Assembly: GCA_031308135.1 (NCBI GenBank)
Contig: JAHLJT010008756.1
Coordinates: forward strand, 78,942,130-79,006,129
Direction: 5' to 3'
DNA length: 64,000 nt
DNA from: Acheta domesticus
Taxonomy: Eukaryota; Arthropoda; Insecta; Orthoptera; Gryllidae
Shown here: in pieces, positions 10,983-21,720 of the stretch
How the letters are laid out: the number at the start of each line of letters is the position of its first letter
Position numbering within the stretch: the stretch's first letter is position 1
Program-made: the position numbers and the translations under genes
The notes under the pieces: generated by a model
What the model was told of the DNA's origin: nothing
The model's database searches: none
The model's input: the letters and a program-made list of their open reading frames with translations, nothing else

Positions 10983-11109
10983 GGTTAAGGAATATATACG
11001 TAAGCTTCCGCGGCTCGAGTCCATGACTTCTTGGCTGTCCGGACGAAGGACTTTCAGCCAACGACGCGGTGTCTCCCGGACAGCCAAGAAGTCATGGTTA
11101 AGGAATATA
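10983..11109. mobile_element. Hairpin-bearing insertion flanked by 14-bp direct repeats
   Basis: The motif GGTTAAGGAATATA occurs at 10983-10996 and again at 11096-11109. Between them lies a perfect 22-bp inverted repeat (11021-11042 with 11076-11097, starting CCATGACTTCTTGGC) around a 33-base loop. Just inside the left flank is a run of four six-base palindromes: TACGTA, AAGCTT, CCGCGG and CTCGAG. The flanking direct repeat argues for an insertion with target-site duplication, while the restriction-site string is reminiscent of a polylinker. Natural small element or construct/library artefact cannot be separated here. Confidence 0.55.
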
Positions 11110-12390
11110 AAAAAAACTATTTTTTAGCAATATTTGCCCATCCCATCCGCCCGCGGTAAACACGTAAACTGACTGGATTGGGTTGGAGTCAATGAGTTTT
11201 TCCTGGTACACGCGTGGAGTTAATTAGTTTTTTCTGTTCCACTTCACTTTTATCAATCTATTTAAACATTTTTCGATATATGCCGATATTTTTTGACATA
11301 TATCGACGTAATATGGTATATCTCCATTTATTTCGTTATATCCGATATGGTATTTTGATGAATATTGCTATTTTTCCATATAAATGAATGCATTACACAT
11401 ATTTTGATATATTCGACACATGAAAAGGAATTTAGATTTGAGTTGATGTCAACATATTATATCGATGAGTTTGCCATATTTAAAGTTAACAATTTGTTAA
11501 TTTTAAGAATTTGAAATATGTAAAGTCCATAATGTGTTCCAACATGAAACTCATAAATAGTATTTATGAGCATTTAATAAGTAATGTCAATTACTTATTA
11601 TATTACTGACATATGTCAATTAATGTAAATTTGCTGTATTTCCGTTGCTGTATTTCAGTTAGATCAATTTTCAACGTATTCAATTTGTTAATTCATTTTT
11701 ATAACAAATTTGATGGAGTCAATGCGTTTTTCCTGATAGTGTTGGAGTTAATAAGTTTTATCTGAAATTACTGTTATTTAAGTGATTTTTATAAATATTA
11801 TGTTGCTTAGGTGAACATTTGTCACTGACATTGCTGTATATGAAAGAAAATGAAAAACCAATGCGAAGTATAATGAAAACTATTTTTTTTCAAAAATGTT
11901 GGTAATGAGTTTTACCTAATATACACAGAATTATTCTTCCACTACTAAACAGAAAAAAAAACTAAACAGACTCTATGCAAAAAAGAAAACTAAAATCAAC
12001 GCACAAACTGGTATAATATAAATATATAAAATTGTCAATAACATTGAAAATTGTGTGGTTGGGAACAAAATAACACATTGTTCTTTTGGATCGTCATTTG
12101 TTGTGAATTCCTTAGCAAGAATTAGTATCGAATGAAAAAGCAAAATGAAACAGGGACCCGAGGACGTGTCGCATTTAACTGGCGCCAATTTTGTTTCGGA
12201 AACAACTGGAATCAGTTAAAAAATAAGTAACCAGGTACGTGCATAAAAGTTTCTTTAAAAAGGTATTTGGAAGCTTGAAAAACTATAAACCTATTTAAAA
12301 GTAGAGTGGGCTCCGAAACAGTACTAGGTTGACTCCGCGCGATCAGTTCCATGTTAATGGATATCTTCTGGGACTTGATGATTTTTAGTT
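11110..12390. other. AT-rich unassigned DNA with a spaced direct repeat
   Basis: No gene is seen. A similar block beginning GGAGTCAATGAGTTTTTCCT near 11189 recurs in altered form near 11713, each followed by GGAGTTAAT(T/A)AGTTTT. The segment between is rich in ATATATCG/GATATGG motifs. The pair may be ends of a decayed element. Confidence 0.45.
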
Positions 12391-12399
12391 GTTAATTGA

Positions 12400-12640
12400 T
12401 TGATTTGTAGAAATAGTAGAATTGATCGATAGACATGTGTAGTACTTGTGTGTAGTGCTTGTAAGATTGTGTGTAAGTAAGGGATAAGAATGGGGCAAGG
12501 AAAGCTCGCACGTCGTCCGTGTCCGTGTTGCTAGAGTACTGCTCCAGCATTCGCCTGGTATTGATCGGCGAAACCACAAACAACGATCGATTACAGCAGC
12601 CATCCACGAGGGATGTGTATTCGTGATTAAGGATTGCATG
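12400..12640 (-). mobile_element. SINE-A fragment, minus orientation
   Basis: Reverse complement shows TTTCGCCGATCAATACCAGG, GCGAATGCTGGAGCAGTA, then a GGACACGGAC/GCGAGCTTTCCTTG segment and the ACTTACACACAATC tail. The tRNA-like head is missing. It resembles the middle third of the copy at 9725-10262. Confidence 0.7.
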
Positions 12641-12659
12641 TGAAACTAGTGTTGTTCGT

Positions 12660-12987
12660 AGATTTTTTCGACAAATTCAGCTCTCTCCGTGAAGCACCGC
12701 CGAGGGTGGTAGTAGGAGAGCGAACGTCACTGCCCTCCATCATCCTCCATCATGTCGGAGAACGCGCGCGCCCAGGCGCCTGCGTGGGCGTCGCAAGGGA
12801 CGGCTGAGAGCCCATAAAGAAGGCGTGGCGATCTGAGCGTGTCCGAGTTTACTGCGCTCCGAGTAATCACGCGTGGCTGTAGGACGCCGGCGCTCGCCGC
12901 CATCCTGCACGGGGCCCTGCTGAACACATGGTCTCCTCAGTCCTTAACAGCAGAGTTCGAATGACGTTTGTGAATTAGAGACCGAAG
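12660..12987. other. GC-rich unassigned segment
   Basis: A CpG-rich block between a SINE fragment and a family T element. Open frames on the minus strand lack an ATG start. It could be part of an older insertion; no function is assigned. Confidence 0.3.
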
Positions 12988-14283
12988 TAAACTAGTGGTT
13001 CTACAGAATGGGACAGACATTCCTGTATTAATTTTATATTTCTTTTGGTCTCAGTTAGCTATTCAGGTTTCACACATATTCTTGCCAGCTGTCATCTATC
13101 GCCGCACAAAGCACATTTTTTGTGACATATTCTGGAGTTTTCGCTTTCCTAATAGTAGAAGGAAATATTATTTTATTAAAAAATGGTGAAACCACGCACT
13201 AAATGGAATTTTCGTTGGAAAATTCAGAGCCGCTTTTAAGTAAATAGCGTTTAAGCGTTCCTGTAAATTCGAAATTTGAAGCTCTTTTCCACAGAAATTT
13301 TTTCAGTTTTCGAAAAATTTCATTTGAAGCACTTCTATTCACAAATAGAACAGTGTTAACAAATTGCTGAAAATCTGCATATTAAAGGTATGAGATAAAA
13401 AAATTTCGTTTGTGTAATTATTGAAAAATAAAACAAATACCCCAAAATGAACGTCATATTAAAGAGTGCAATCGGCACTGTCCGTTCAAAAAGTGTGAAG
13501 AAAAACTGTGGGGCCATTTTTGAGAAAATTGCGTTTGAGCGTTTCTGAACATGCGGGATTTTGAGCTAGTTTTCATAGAAAGCGATTGAGTTTTCCAGAA
13601 ACATTATACATTATTTAAATCACATGTACTCGTAAATATAATAATGCGAACAAATCGACGCTAATGTCAATATTAACGACACGTGAGGGACAAGTTAATA
13701 AAATTACATTTTTGCAATTTTTGTAAAAAAAACAAATGTGTAGAGTAGAATGGCACTGGTAGAGTACTTTAGACACTATCCCTATCAAACATTTAAAGAA
13801 AAGATGGAGCCGCTTTTGAGAAATTCTTGTTTTTGTTATTTTTTTGGAATTTTCAAATATTATACGTAATATTTCGCCAAAACTACTAAAATTTTCAATA
13901 AATTTTACATGGCGAGAAAAGAAATCACTATAGAGAGCACATTTTATTTGAAGGAAAAAATCTCTATCTTCAATTTTGTAGTTGTAGGAAAACGCCGAAA
14001 AAATTCAAATTTTGCAAATTTCGAGACTTCAGGGTCAAACGTAAAAATCGGACCTACGCCATCTTAATAAGTGTACTTTTACTTTATTTTTAAAAGAAAT
14101 TTAAAGAAAAAAATTAGAGCCGTTTTTGAGAGAATTTTGAAAATGTCTGGAGGGTTTCATAAAAAGTACCCTACGGATGAAGCTGGTAAGAGTATGTGGC
14201 ACCTCCGAATATCTAGCCGAGACCAAAGGAAATAGAAGACTAATACGGGGAAGAGTGTGCCATTCTGTAGCAATTCTAGTTTA
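12988..14283. mobile_element. Family T element bounded by TIRs (~1.3 kb, non-autonomous)
   Basis: Both ends carry the same terminal motif in opposite orientation: TAAACTAG, then CTACAGAATGG, then TTCC..GTATTA, then TTTCCTTTGGTCTC, and then TTGCCAGCT or CTTACCAGCT about 100 bp in. The body is AT-rich and made of degenerate modules around GAGCCG(C/T)TTTTGAGA and CAAAATGAACGTCATATTAAAGAG. No transposase is encoded. The right TIR (14184-14283) is also the outer tip of the large palindrome, and the element body ends abruptly at about 14175 where that TIR begins, suggesting an internal deletion. Confidence 0.65.
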
Positions 14284-14455
14284 CACTCTCTGGCGGCCAC
14301 TGGCCTCACCTCTGAAGTCAAATCTCTGTGCAGATCTTTGCCAATTTCCACAACCAAAGTTGCCGAAATTGCCCAGAACTCACCACGTGGAGGTGTCTGC
14401 ACTCGAGTTCCTCCCCTGGCCCGCCCACCTCCCAACCGGAGCCAAGGACAAGCGG

Positions 14456-14831
14456 TTAGATCATACGATCGCTCCTTTGCGGCAGAACGCACGCGAAAAT
14501 GTTTCTCAGCCATTTTCTAATTCTTCTGAAGCGCCCTCGTCTAGAGCAATTCAACAGAGCTCCCGATTTCTCTTGTAACGATTCTTCGGAGAAAGATAGC
14601 GTATCAGTGACGTTGAGCAGCTCTCTTCCACTGCGTTTAAACTCGTTTCCGTCAGCATTGTTTGTGCCCTGGATGAATTTTCTTTGCAGATTTCCACCAT
14701 TATCATCTTTTGTCATTTGTTCGGAGGAACGGTGTGCATAAGTGACTTTGTGCACCTCTCCTCCACTTCTTTCAAACTCGTTTCCGTCTGCAATGTTTGT
14801 GACTTCGATACTTTTTCTTTCGAGTTTTTCA
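14456..14831 (-). other. Out-of-frame C-terminal segment of left repeat-protein gene
   Basis: Downstream of the in-frame TGA TGA, the +1 frame continues for about 125 codons. It first gives a diverged repeat unit (Asn-Asp-Glu-Lys-Leu-Glu-Arg-Lys), then two more with THR/YAHRSSEQM-type motifs, then a tail rich in Ser, and finally a very basic segment containing RRGRFRRIRKWLRNIF before a stop at 14456. It is clearly the same coding design as the upstream repeats and would be joined to them by skipping one base. It may be a relic after a frame break, a sequencing error, or the product of +1 frameshifting. Confidence 0.45.
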
Positions 14832-15560
14832 TCATTCATCGTTTTCCATTTGTTCGGAGGAACGGTGTGCATAAGTGACTTTGGGCACCTCTCCTCCACT
14901 TCTTCCAATCTCGTTTCCGTCTGCAATGTTTGTGTCTTGGATACATTTTGTTTCCAGTTTTTCATCGTCATTGTTTTCCATTTGTTCGGAGGAACGGTGT
15001 GCATAAGTGACTTTGGGCACCTCTCCTCCACTTCTTCCAATCTCGCTTCCGTCTGCAATGTTTGTGTCTTGGATGCATTTTGTTTCCAGTTTTTCATCAT
15101 CATCGTTTTCCATTTGTTCGGAGGAACGGTGTGCATAAGTGACTTTGGGCACCTCTCCTCCACTTCTTCCAATCTCGTTTCCGTCTGCAATGTTTGTGTC
15201 TTGGATACATTTTGTTTCCAGTTTTTCATCGTCATTGTTTTCCATTTGTTCGGAGGAACGGTGTGCATAAGTGACTTTGGGCACCTCTCCTCCACTTCTT
15301 CCAATCTCGTTTCCGTCTGCAATGTTTGTGTCTTGGATGCATTTTGTTTCCAGTTTTTCATCATCGTTTTCCATTTGTTCGGAGGAACGGTGTGCATAAG
15401 TGACTTTGGACACCTCTCCTCCACTTCTTTCAATCTTGTTTCCGTCTTCAATGATTGTGTCTTGGATGCATTTTGTTTCCAGTTTTTCATCATTATCGTT
15501 TTCCATTTGTTCGGAGGAACGGTGTGCATAAGTGACTTTAGGCACCTCTCCTCCACTTCC
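14620..15560 (-). repeat. Coding tandem repeat, 132-bp units (left copy, 7 units)
   Basis: Seven units of about 132 bp, each encoding about 44 residues of the form SGGEVPKVTYAHRSSEQM followed by an acidic END/NND stretch, EKLETKCIQDT and NIADGNEIGR. One unit has lost a single Asp codon. The last two units are the most diverged, as expected at an array edge. Two sense frames and one antisense frame are open through the array; only one sense frame is continuous with the N-terminal region. Confidence 0.9.
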
Positions 15561-17304
15561 TTCAAATTCGTATCTCTGAGCGTTGGTTGTGTCTTGTATG
15601 TATGTTTGCATTTTTACGTCAAGTATTGTTTTTTCCGGAGAGTAGTAAATCTCTGCAAGTTCATGCACTTCTCCTTTACGTGATTGAAACATTTCCTCCT
15701 GTGCACTATCATGCTTATGAGTTTCTGTATTTTCTGCAACTTCCAATGGAGTTTCATATTTGTCTTGAAAATAAATGTAATTTTTTCTAAAAGATTCATA
15801 TTGCTCTCCTGATAAGCGCTTCTGGCGGTCAATGAAACGGTTTTGGAGGTCATAAGGTGTCATTCTCTTGTTGCGACATCGTGACTTGTATTCAGTCCTT
15901 TCTCGTCGGTGAAATTCTTGATAGGATGTTGCTGGTTCATAATTTTGAGATGGAGCGTAAGTTGGTATAAACTGAGGGTTGTAATAAATCGCTGCGTCAT
16001 TGATCCAAGATCCTCCATATGACAATGGTGGTTGTGGTACGTAGTTTAATACCGGCAAATAAATTTCAGTTACACTCAACTGCTCCGCAAAATCCTGGGT
16101 GAGAAGTACGTCACCGTGAAGCCATTGGACCCGGTGAACTGAAAGGAATTGTCGATGCTAAACAACTTTTTTTTAGAAAACCAACGAAAACTTATTGAAG
16201 TGATCTCAGAAAGTTTAGTTTTGAATAAGAATATATTTATACAAAAATTCAAAGTATTCAAATTATAAGCAAAATAACGTACTCTTGCAATTGCTGCAAA
16301 ATCATAGATTTAATGTAATCTTCGTCTATTCCGTGTAAGGGAACTTTTTACTCTTCGAGAAAAAATTGCCAAAACTATGAGGAGGAACATCAGTTCTTTC
16401 TAGCATTATTTGTCATGTTTATGTAATATCATGATACTTCATTCCGCAAAAGTGTTACAACCCTCAAAATATTTTACCACGCTAGAATACGAACTCAGTG
16501 AATTAGCTTATCAAACAACATAACAAACAACAATCGTCAGCTTCGTCTTAACAATCTTTCCGGCTCATTAAAAATAAAGTTGCACATTTCCAATTTTCGA
16601 AAATTTAGAGGTTTTCATGAAATTCGTACGAGTTTGAGTTGAAAATTAGAAAAAGTTTGCAGATTTAAGAAAAACTTGTGTACGTAATTTTTAAATGTAT
16701 TTCCCGCAAAATTACTCAACATTTTACCTGACACTATTTAAAGATAGAATGGAAGAAAACAAATTTGATTGAGAAAAATCTTGAATATTGTAGTTATAAA
16801 AAGACGCCAAAAGATATATCACATTTTTAATTTTACTGACTTAAAGCGGAGGTGTTAGTAAGGCAGAAATTACAAAAATACAATAGGATTTAACTATATT
16901 TCCAATAATGCGTGATGATGTACCAACTCTAATTTAATATATTTTGTGTGACAGTAATATTTACATTACAGGTGTATTTTATAATATTAGGCACTTTTTA
17001 AGGGCTCAAATTCATCAAATGATAGCTATCGAGTTTTGAATGTGAAATTTTAAAAGGTAAAGAAAAGTCCAAACGTGGTTGCTGGAGCAAAAATTGTTTA
17101 GACAGTAACACTTTTTTTGATTGATAAAAAAATAGTGAATTTGCTTTTCGTATAACGTACATTTCGATATTTCAAAGTAAAAAATTAGTTTTAGTGAAGT
17201 GTAATAAGTGACACACTTGACGTGGTTTTTTCAGAAGCAATACTAAAAGAACAGCGGACGAAGAAGTAGTACTTACTGAAAGTGTAAATCGTGTTTGACA
17301 TCAT
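14832..17304 (-). CDS. Repeat-protein gene, left copy (two exons)
   Basis: I do not recognise the family. The model is exon 1 CDS at 17277-17304 (ATGATG start, nine codons plus one base) and exon 2 at 16138-14832. The intron has a GTAAGTA donor and a TTCCTTTCAG acceptor, and the phase is preserved. The product is about 444 residues. An N-terminal region of about 200 residues is rich in Tyr, Pro, Gln and Glu (VLNYVPQPPLSYGG, then a basic RRERTEYKSR stretch). It is followed by 44-residue repeats containing YAHRSSEQM. There is no signal peptide, membrane span or enzyme motif. The repeats are acidic and hydrophilic, which suggests a soluble, probably disordered protein. It stops at tandem TGA codons where one extra base breaks the frame. 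The gene is divergent to its twin at 25326. Confidence 0.5.
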
Positions 17305-17737
17305 CTTCGCCTCCTTATGGGCAGTCGGCCCTGAAAGAGAATAAAGTATTTCACCAATTATTTAATTAATATCAGCAGCTAAGCCTTCTCTTCTGCAAAT
17401 TTATGACGCTGTAAGTTAAGTATCCGTTGCACTGCAGTATAAATGAGAGGGATAGAAGCAAATTGATCAAATTCATCACTGAATGATTGTTTCAGAATTT
17501 GTTTCAATAAAATATTATTTCTAATACCAACGAGTCAGTGTGAAACACTTGTGAAAGATTTTGCAAAGTGAGAATATTGAATAGGAATATATGGACAGTT
17601 GGAAGGCAAAATATCGTAATAAAAATCAAATTTACAGGAGACAAAACTAATGTTCATCGTTCTTACGTAACTTTGTTTTAAATAATTACAAAATAATTTA
17701 AAATAAATAAATTATTAGTACAAATATATTTTACAAT

Positions 17738-19110
17738 GGTCATTAGTCCTGTAAGTGTGAACACGTTTTTATTGCGGGTTTTGTTAGTGTTCCTTCCCCG
17801 TTTGATGATGAAATCCGGTACCGACGTTTAGGTAACTGTCTACCTGAGAAAAAATTCTAGAACTTTGGTTTACTTTGATTTCCCTTCTACATTTGCTTTT
17901 TTTTGTTTTTAGAGATCAAACAATTTTACAAAATCTTATTTGTTTATAAATAAATGACAAAAATTCAATTTCATACTTCAAACATCGTAACTCTACAACA
18001 AGTTGATAGATTTTGATACTTTTTTAAATTAATCGCAATTAAATATTCCAGTGAATGAACTAGAATGGCAAAGGTACTATGAAAACTAAAGTGTCAGGAT
18101 TTGATTATTAGCAAAAAATCATTGTTAACAAATTTATTACGGACATTTCAATTCATAAAACTGAAAATTTTAGCAACAGATTAACTATTGGACTTCATTC
18201 ACGGAAGCAAATCATTGGTTACATGCTACAAAAAGAATTATATTATTAACTTTAATAGTTTATGATTTGGGATGTTTGACATGGATGAATGTGCTCAAAA
18301 TTCGCAATTCGGGAAAATGCATCTGAAGCAAATGTATCACAAGCAAAGGACTTGACAGTTGACACTCGCCTAGAAAAGAGTTATTTTCTCAAAAACTAAT
18401 AAAAGTAGCAAGAAACGGTTTGAAGCATTTAAATGAGAATAAAACAGAGCATACAGCCCAATAAAATTTGAAAAGCATGAAGTTTAATGATTCTTCATCA
18501 TGATCAGACAGACAGCTACCTGAAATGTCGGCTTGTATCTCCCTTCAAGAATCTCATCCAATGAGACACCGCCTCAGTCGACACAAGCTCAAAACACCCG
18601 ACTGCTTTCCCGCAATGCTAAGAGTGTGGTATACAGGACTTACTCTAAGAAGCGACTACTCTAATAGGTCTGGAAACAAATGAACTTCATGCAGGGCCAT
18701 GGCATTGCTAGAGATAGTGATGAAGTAATTTACAAACGAAGTAACTCTAAACGAACCCCTGAGAAAGGGAGTACACGGATCTAACATGCAGTTATACTGC
18801 CAGAAGTTGGTAAGCAGGAGCTGTCAAAGCGGTCTCTGCTTATAGTAATAAATCTCCGGTGGAAGTACAAGTACGTTTAAGTGAAGGGAGAGGATAGGAC
18901 GAAGAAGAAGATAAGATCGTGTGCGGTCCGTGGCACGTTTGCAATGTTTTTTTGTACTCCGGCATTTGTCTGGTATTGATCACAGAAACCATTGAAAGCT
19001 ATCGCTCAGTTCAGCCGGCTGCTGGAATTCACCTTCACAAAGCGACTGAATTCGATTTAGCTATTTAGGTAGTGTCGAATTTTTGCCACCGTCAGGACTC
19101 GAATCCTAGG
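17738..19110 (-). mobile_element. SINE-A in left arm, interrupted
   Basis: In reverse complement the head (CTAGGATTCGAGTCCTGACGG) lies near 19100. It is followed by ATTCGACACTACC, the GAATTCCAGCAGCCGGC box, GTGATCAATACCAG, CCACGGACCGCACACGATC and TCCTATCCTCTCCC. The lower part (18507-18620) has GGCGGTGTCTCATTGG, and the very 3' end (GGTACCGGATTTCATCATC ... CTTACAGGACTAATGACC) is at 17738-17850. Unrelated AT-rich DNA separates these parts, so the SINE has suffered insertions. The same disrupted arrangement is mirrored at 23520-24895, so the damage predates the inverted duplication. Confidence 0.65.
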
Positions 19111-19639
19111 TTTATCTGGTTATAGAGTTATATATCTGGTTATAGAGTATATCTGGCTGCAGAGTTAGCAGGAATGAGCTCTGAGATAACTTAATCGATT
19201 CATTCTATCAGAGAAAATTACAAAAGTGCAGTTGTAATTGTCACCGCCGAAAATTGAAACCGGAATAATAACCTTACACGAAGAACAATTTTTGTCTTGA
19301 CAAAAATTTGTTTAATCTTAAAATCCATGAGAGTATTACTTGTGCAATAATTAGGGCAAAAGCTGAAGATCATCAAAAAATTAAAAGTCCTGAAACTAAT
19401 GTCATATTTGTTATGGTAAAACTGTTTCTCCCACCAACCTCCAATCTTACTAATTATGCTTATGCATTTTAGATTGAGAAGCGCTGCAAGACGTTTTCAA
19501 TTCACAAAAATCCCATCCCATGTGGTGTTTTGATATTTTAAAAAAATCTTAAAAATTTAAGAAAGCTAATACAGCTGAATCTGACAGAAATGTGAACGTT
19601 CTGTAAACATTGTCTTTTGGAAAATGTTCACTGCTTAAA

Positions 19640-20160
19640 TTTATTTATTTTATACACTTGTGGTGAAGTGATGTCTCTTTTGTAAGATCTACACTCAAGG
19701 AAGATAAAAAAAATGATCGAACGTTTGCAGTAATTCAGAAAACAGAAACTGTTACAGGAAACACAAAACCTTCGTTTTAAAGAAGTGTGTGCACTGAGGC
19801 GGCTCCTTACTCGTGAGGGAAGTGCTGGTGGTGTAGGGCGATGCCCGGTTGCGCGCTCTTCGCGAGCTGCTGGTGCCTCTCCTCCTTCTCCTTTTCTTCT
19901 TCTTCGCTCTTCAGAGGAACCTTGCCACAGTCACTGTGCACTTCCTCTGGTATGCGAAACCAAAGAAGAAATAACCACTTGAGGAGCTCAAACGGACCAC
20001 ACGTGCTAATCTTTCGCTGCACTTTCTGTCCCTAGTGTCTCCGCGGATACGTCAAGAAGGGGGAGGCAGCAAGAACCACCACGGCCTCCTGACACGGCGC
20101 CACATTCTTTGTAGCACCCTTTCTTCGTCGCTGTCCCGTTCCCAGTTCCGTTTTAACTTT
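19640..20160. other. Left-arm GC-rich segment upstream of gene, unassigned
   Basis: Within the arm, 19785-20130 is GC-rich with a CTTCTTCTTC tract. Both strands have open frames of about 65-70 codons, identical in the mirror copy at 22500-22850. It lies about 2.5 kb upstream of the first coding exon, so it could hold a 5' untranslated exon or promoter, but I see no ATG start or TATA box that decides this. Confidence 0.3.
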
Positions 20161-20990
20161 CCCGTATACGTACGACGGAATATTATACGTAGTATAGGAA
20201 AAGAAATGTAATGCGGCGCGAAAAAATGGCGGATTTTCCGCAGAAAAAAATTAATTGCCGAGCCCTGATAACGAAAAATTGGATAAATGCAGTTGCTAAA
20301 TTAAGAAATCCTAACACGTGGTGTAGCAAGAATCCCTTTTTATGGTTCCTTGATACCGAAAAAATAATTGAAAGCAAAACTTCTGTCCGTCCGCCCGGCC
20401 GTCTGTCAGTCAGTCTCTAAACACTACTAGCGCATAAACCATGCGTAGCATTTTTTTCAAATTGAAGAAACCCCTGTTGATCTGGTGCGAGTCGAAGCTT
20501 TGGGATTTTGAAAAAGTTTTTCAGACAAACATTTTTATCCTCATATTTCTAGTTTTGTAATGTTACTTTTTTATAATTTTTGAAAATAGAGTTCGCCGAA
20601 ATTGGGAGTATTGCCATATGTTACCATCCCTTGACACACGAAGAGAAAATTTAAAGAAAGAATGCTGAAATTTCACGCAAAAACAAGTGAAAATTACTCA
20701 TATTTTTGAAAACTTGAACATGACGTTACTTCAAGATCCGACTTTACACAACAGATACGATTAAGAAAAAAATATCTTTAATATTAAAGTAGTAAGAAGT
20801 CACCGAAAAAAAAATTTCTGCAATTTTCGCGAAAATAATGATTTCAACGAAAATGGCCTATTGTTTTAAGCACCTTTTTTAAAATTACGCTGTTTTTCGA
20901 CGCACGATTACAATATTTTTTCTTACGAAGTATGATAAAGCAAAATTGAGGCCTCATTCTTATAAAATTCTTAGTAACCCAGACGATTGA
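20160..20990 (+). mobile_element. Family T body crossing the inner palindrome edge
   Basis: It carries the family T head: CGTATACGTACG, AAATGTAATGC, GGATTTTCCGCAG, CCGAGCCCTGATAACG, AACACGTGGTGTAG, CTTGATACCG, a GTCCGTCCGCCC microsatellite, ACTAGCGCATAAACCATGCG, CAAATTGAAGAAACCCCTG and then AT-rich modules. The palindrome's inner edge (20725) falls inside this copy; only the portion up to there is duplicated at 21907-22470. Confidence 0.75.
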
Positions 20991-21109
20991 GTGATAGAAT
21001 CATTGATGTTTCTGTGCACGTCAACTGAAATAATAGTCACTTATTGTAGTGAATGTTTTATCTAGAAAGGTGGTGATGTTCTCCCAATGAATATGTATGA
21101 ACATGTGTG

Positions 21110-21300
21110 GACGTTTTTAAGGAGAGAGAATAGGACAAGAAAGTGGAAGATAATATCACGTACGGTCCCTGGCCCGTTTTGCTTTTGTACTGCTCCTACA
21201 TTCACCAGGCATTGATCGGAGAAACGACGGAAAACTACCGATCAAAGAACCCGCTCGCTAGAATTTCCTGCTGAAACAGATAGAAATGCCATATAGTGGT
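21110..21300 (-). mobile_element. SINE-A fragment in spacer
   Basis: Reverse complement reads GCGAGCGGGTTCTTTGATCGG, GTCGTTTCTCCGATCAATGC, CTGGTGAATGTAGGAGCAGT, GGGCCAGGGACC and TTGTCCTATTC, matching the middle part of the 9725-10262 copy. The tRNA-like head is absent. Confidence 0.7.
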
Positions 21301-21479
21301 GGATAAATTTATAAACTTTCACTCTGCTGGAAATATTCTGTTCTGTCCTGCCATCAAACAGATATCTCTGACCAGCGTGGCACAGCTTTAGCCGCTCCCG
21401 ACTAATGTAGTTGTGTATTGCCAGTAAGATCTAAGCTCCCGACTAATGTGGTTGTGTATTGCCAGTAAGTGTGTGTCTA

Positions 21480-21720
21480 ACTAAAATGAAATAGGACCAG
21501 AATGAGGAAGGTAAGATCGCGTGCAGCCCGTCGGTCGTTCGTTAGGGTACTGTTCAAGCATTAGCATGGTGTTGATCACAGAAATCTCGGAAAACTACCG
21601 ATCAAAGCAGCTGACTGCTAGAATTCTCCTCCAGACAGCGGCTGATTTCTATCTATGTAGTCCTCCAAACACCGGCTGATCTAGATATGTACGGGTAGTT
21701 AGAGTCGAAAATCCTGCGAC
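21480..21720 (-). mobile_element. SINE-A fragment, left half of the inner palindrome
   Basis: In reverse complement: a TTTTCGACTCTAACTACC segment; a doubled (A/C)CAGC(G/C)GCTGAT box; GGAGAATTCTAGCAGTCAG; GATCAACACCATG; AGTACCCTAACGAACGACC; and GATCTTACCTTCC. It faces the copy at 21735-21906 across about 15 bases. Confidence 0.7.

Larger units (their letters stand above)
14184..20725. repeat. Left arm of the 14-kb palindrome
   Basis: This 6.5-kb segment is the reverse complement of 21907-28325. Corresponding positions add up to about 42630 over most of the arm. Long blocks are identical, while single-base differences occur elsewhere; for example, several separate the copies around 18080-18360. 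The left arm is longer mainly because its gene copy has one additional 132-bp-class repeat unit. The outer end falls 100 bp inside a family T TIR and the inner end inside a family T body. The arm contains the minus-strand repeat-protein gene, a SINE-A and AT-rich DNA. Confidence 0.95.

Noticed and set aside
14456..15565. Second sense frame through the repeats (KEVEERCPKSLMH type)
   Set aside because: It is open only because the unit length is a multiple of three and has no stops there. It is not continuous with the N-terminal coding region upstream of the array; its last part is the +1 continuation listed separately.
14742..15683. 313-codon antisense frame across the left gene repeats, hydrophobic and membrane-like
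   Set aside because: It starts at GTG, not ATG, and covers only the repeat array and flank. The 132-bp unit happens to lack stops antisense; the opposite strand has the splice signals and continuous N-terminal region.
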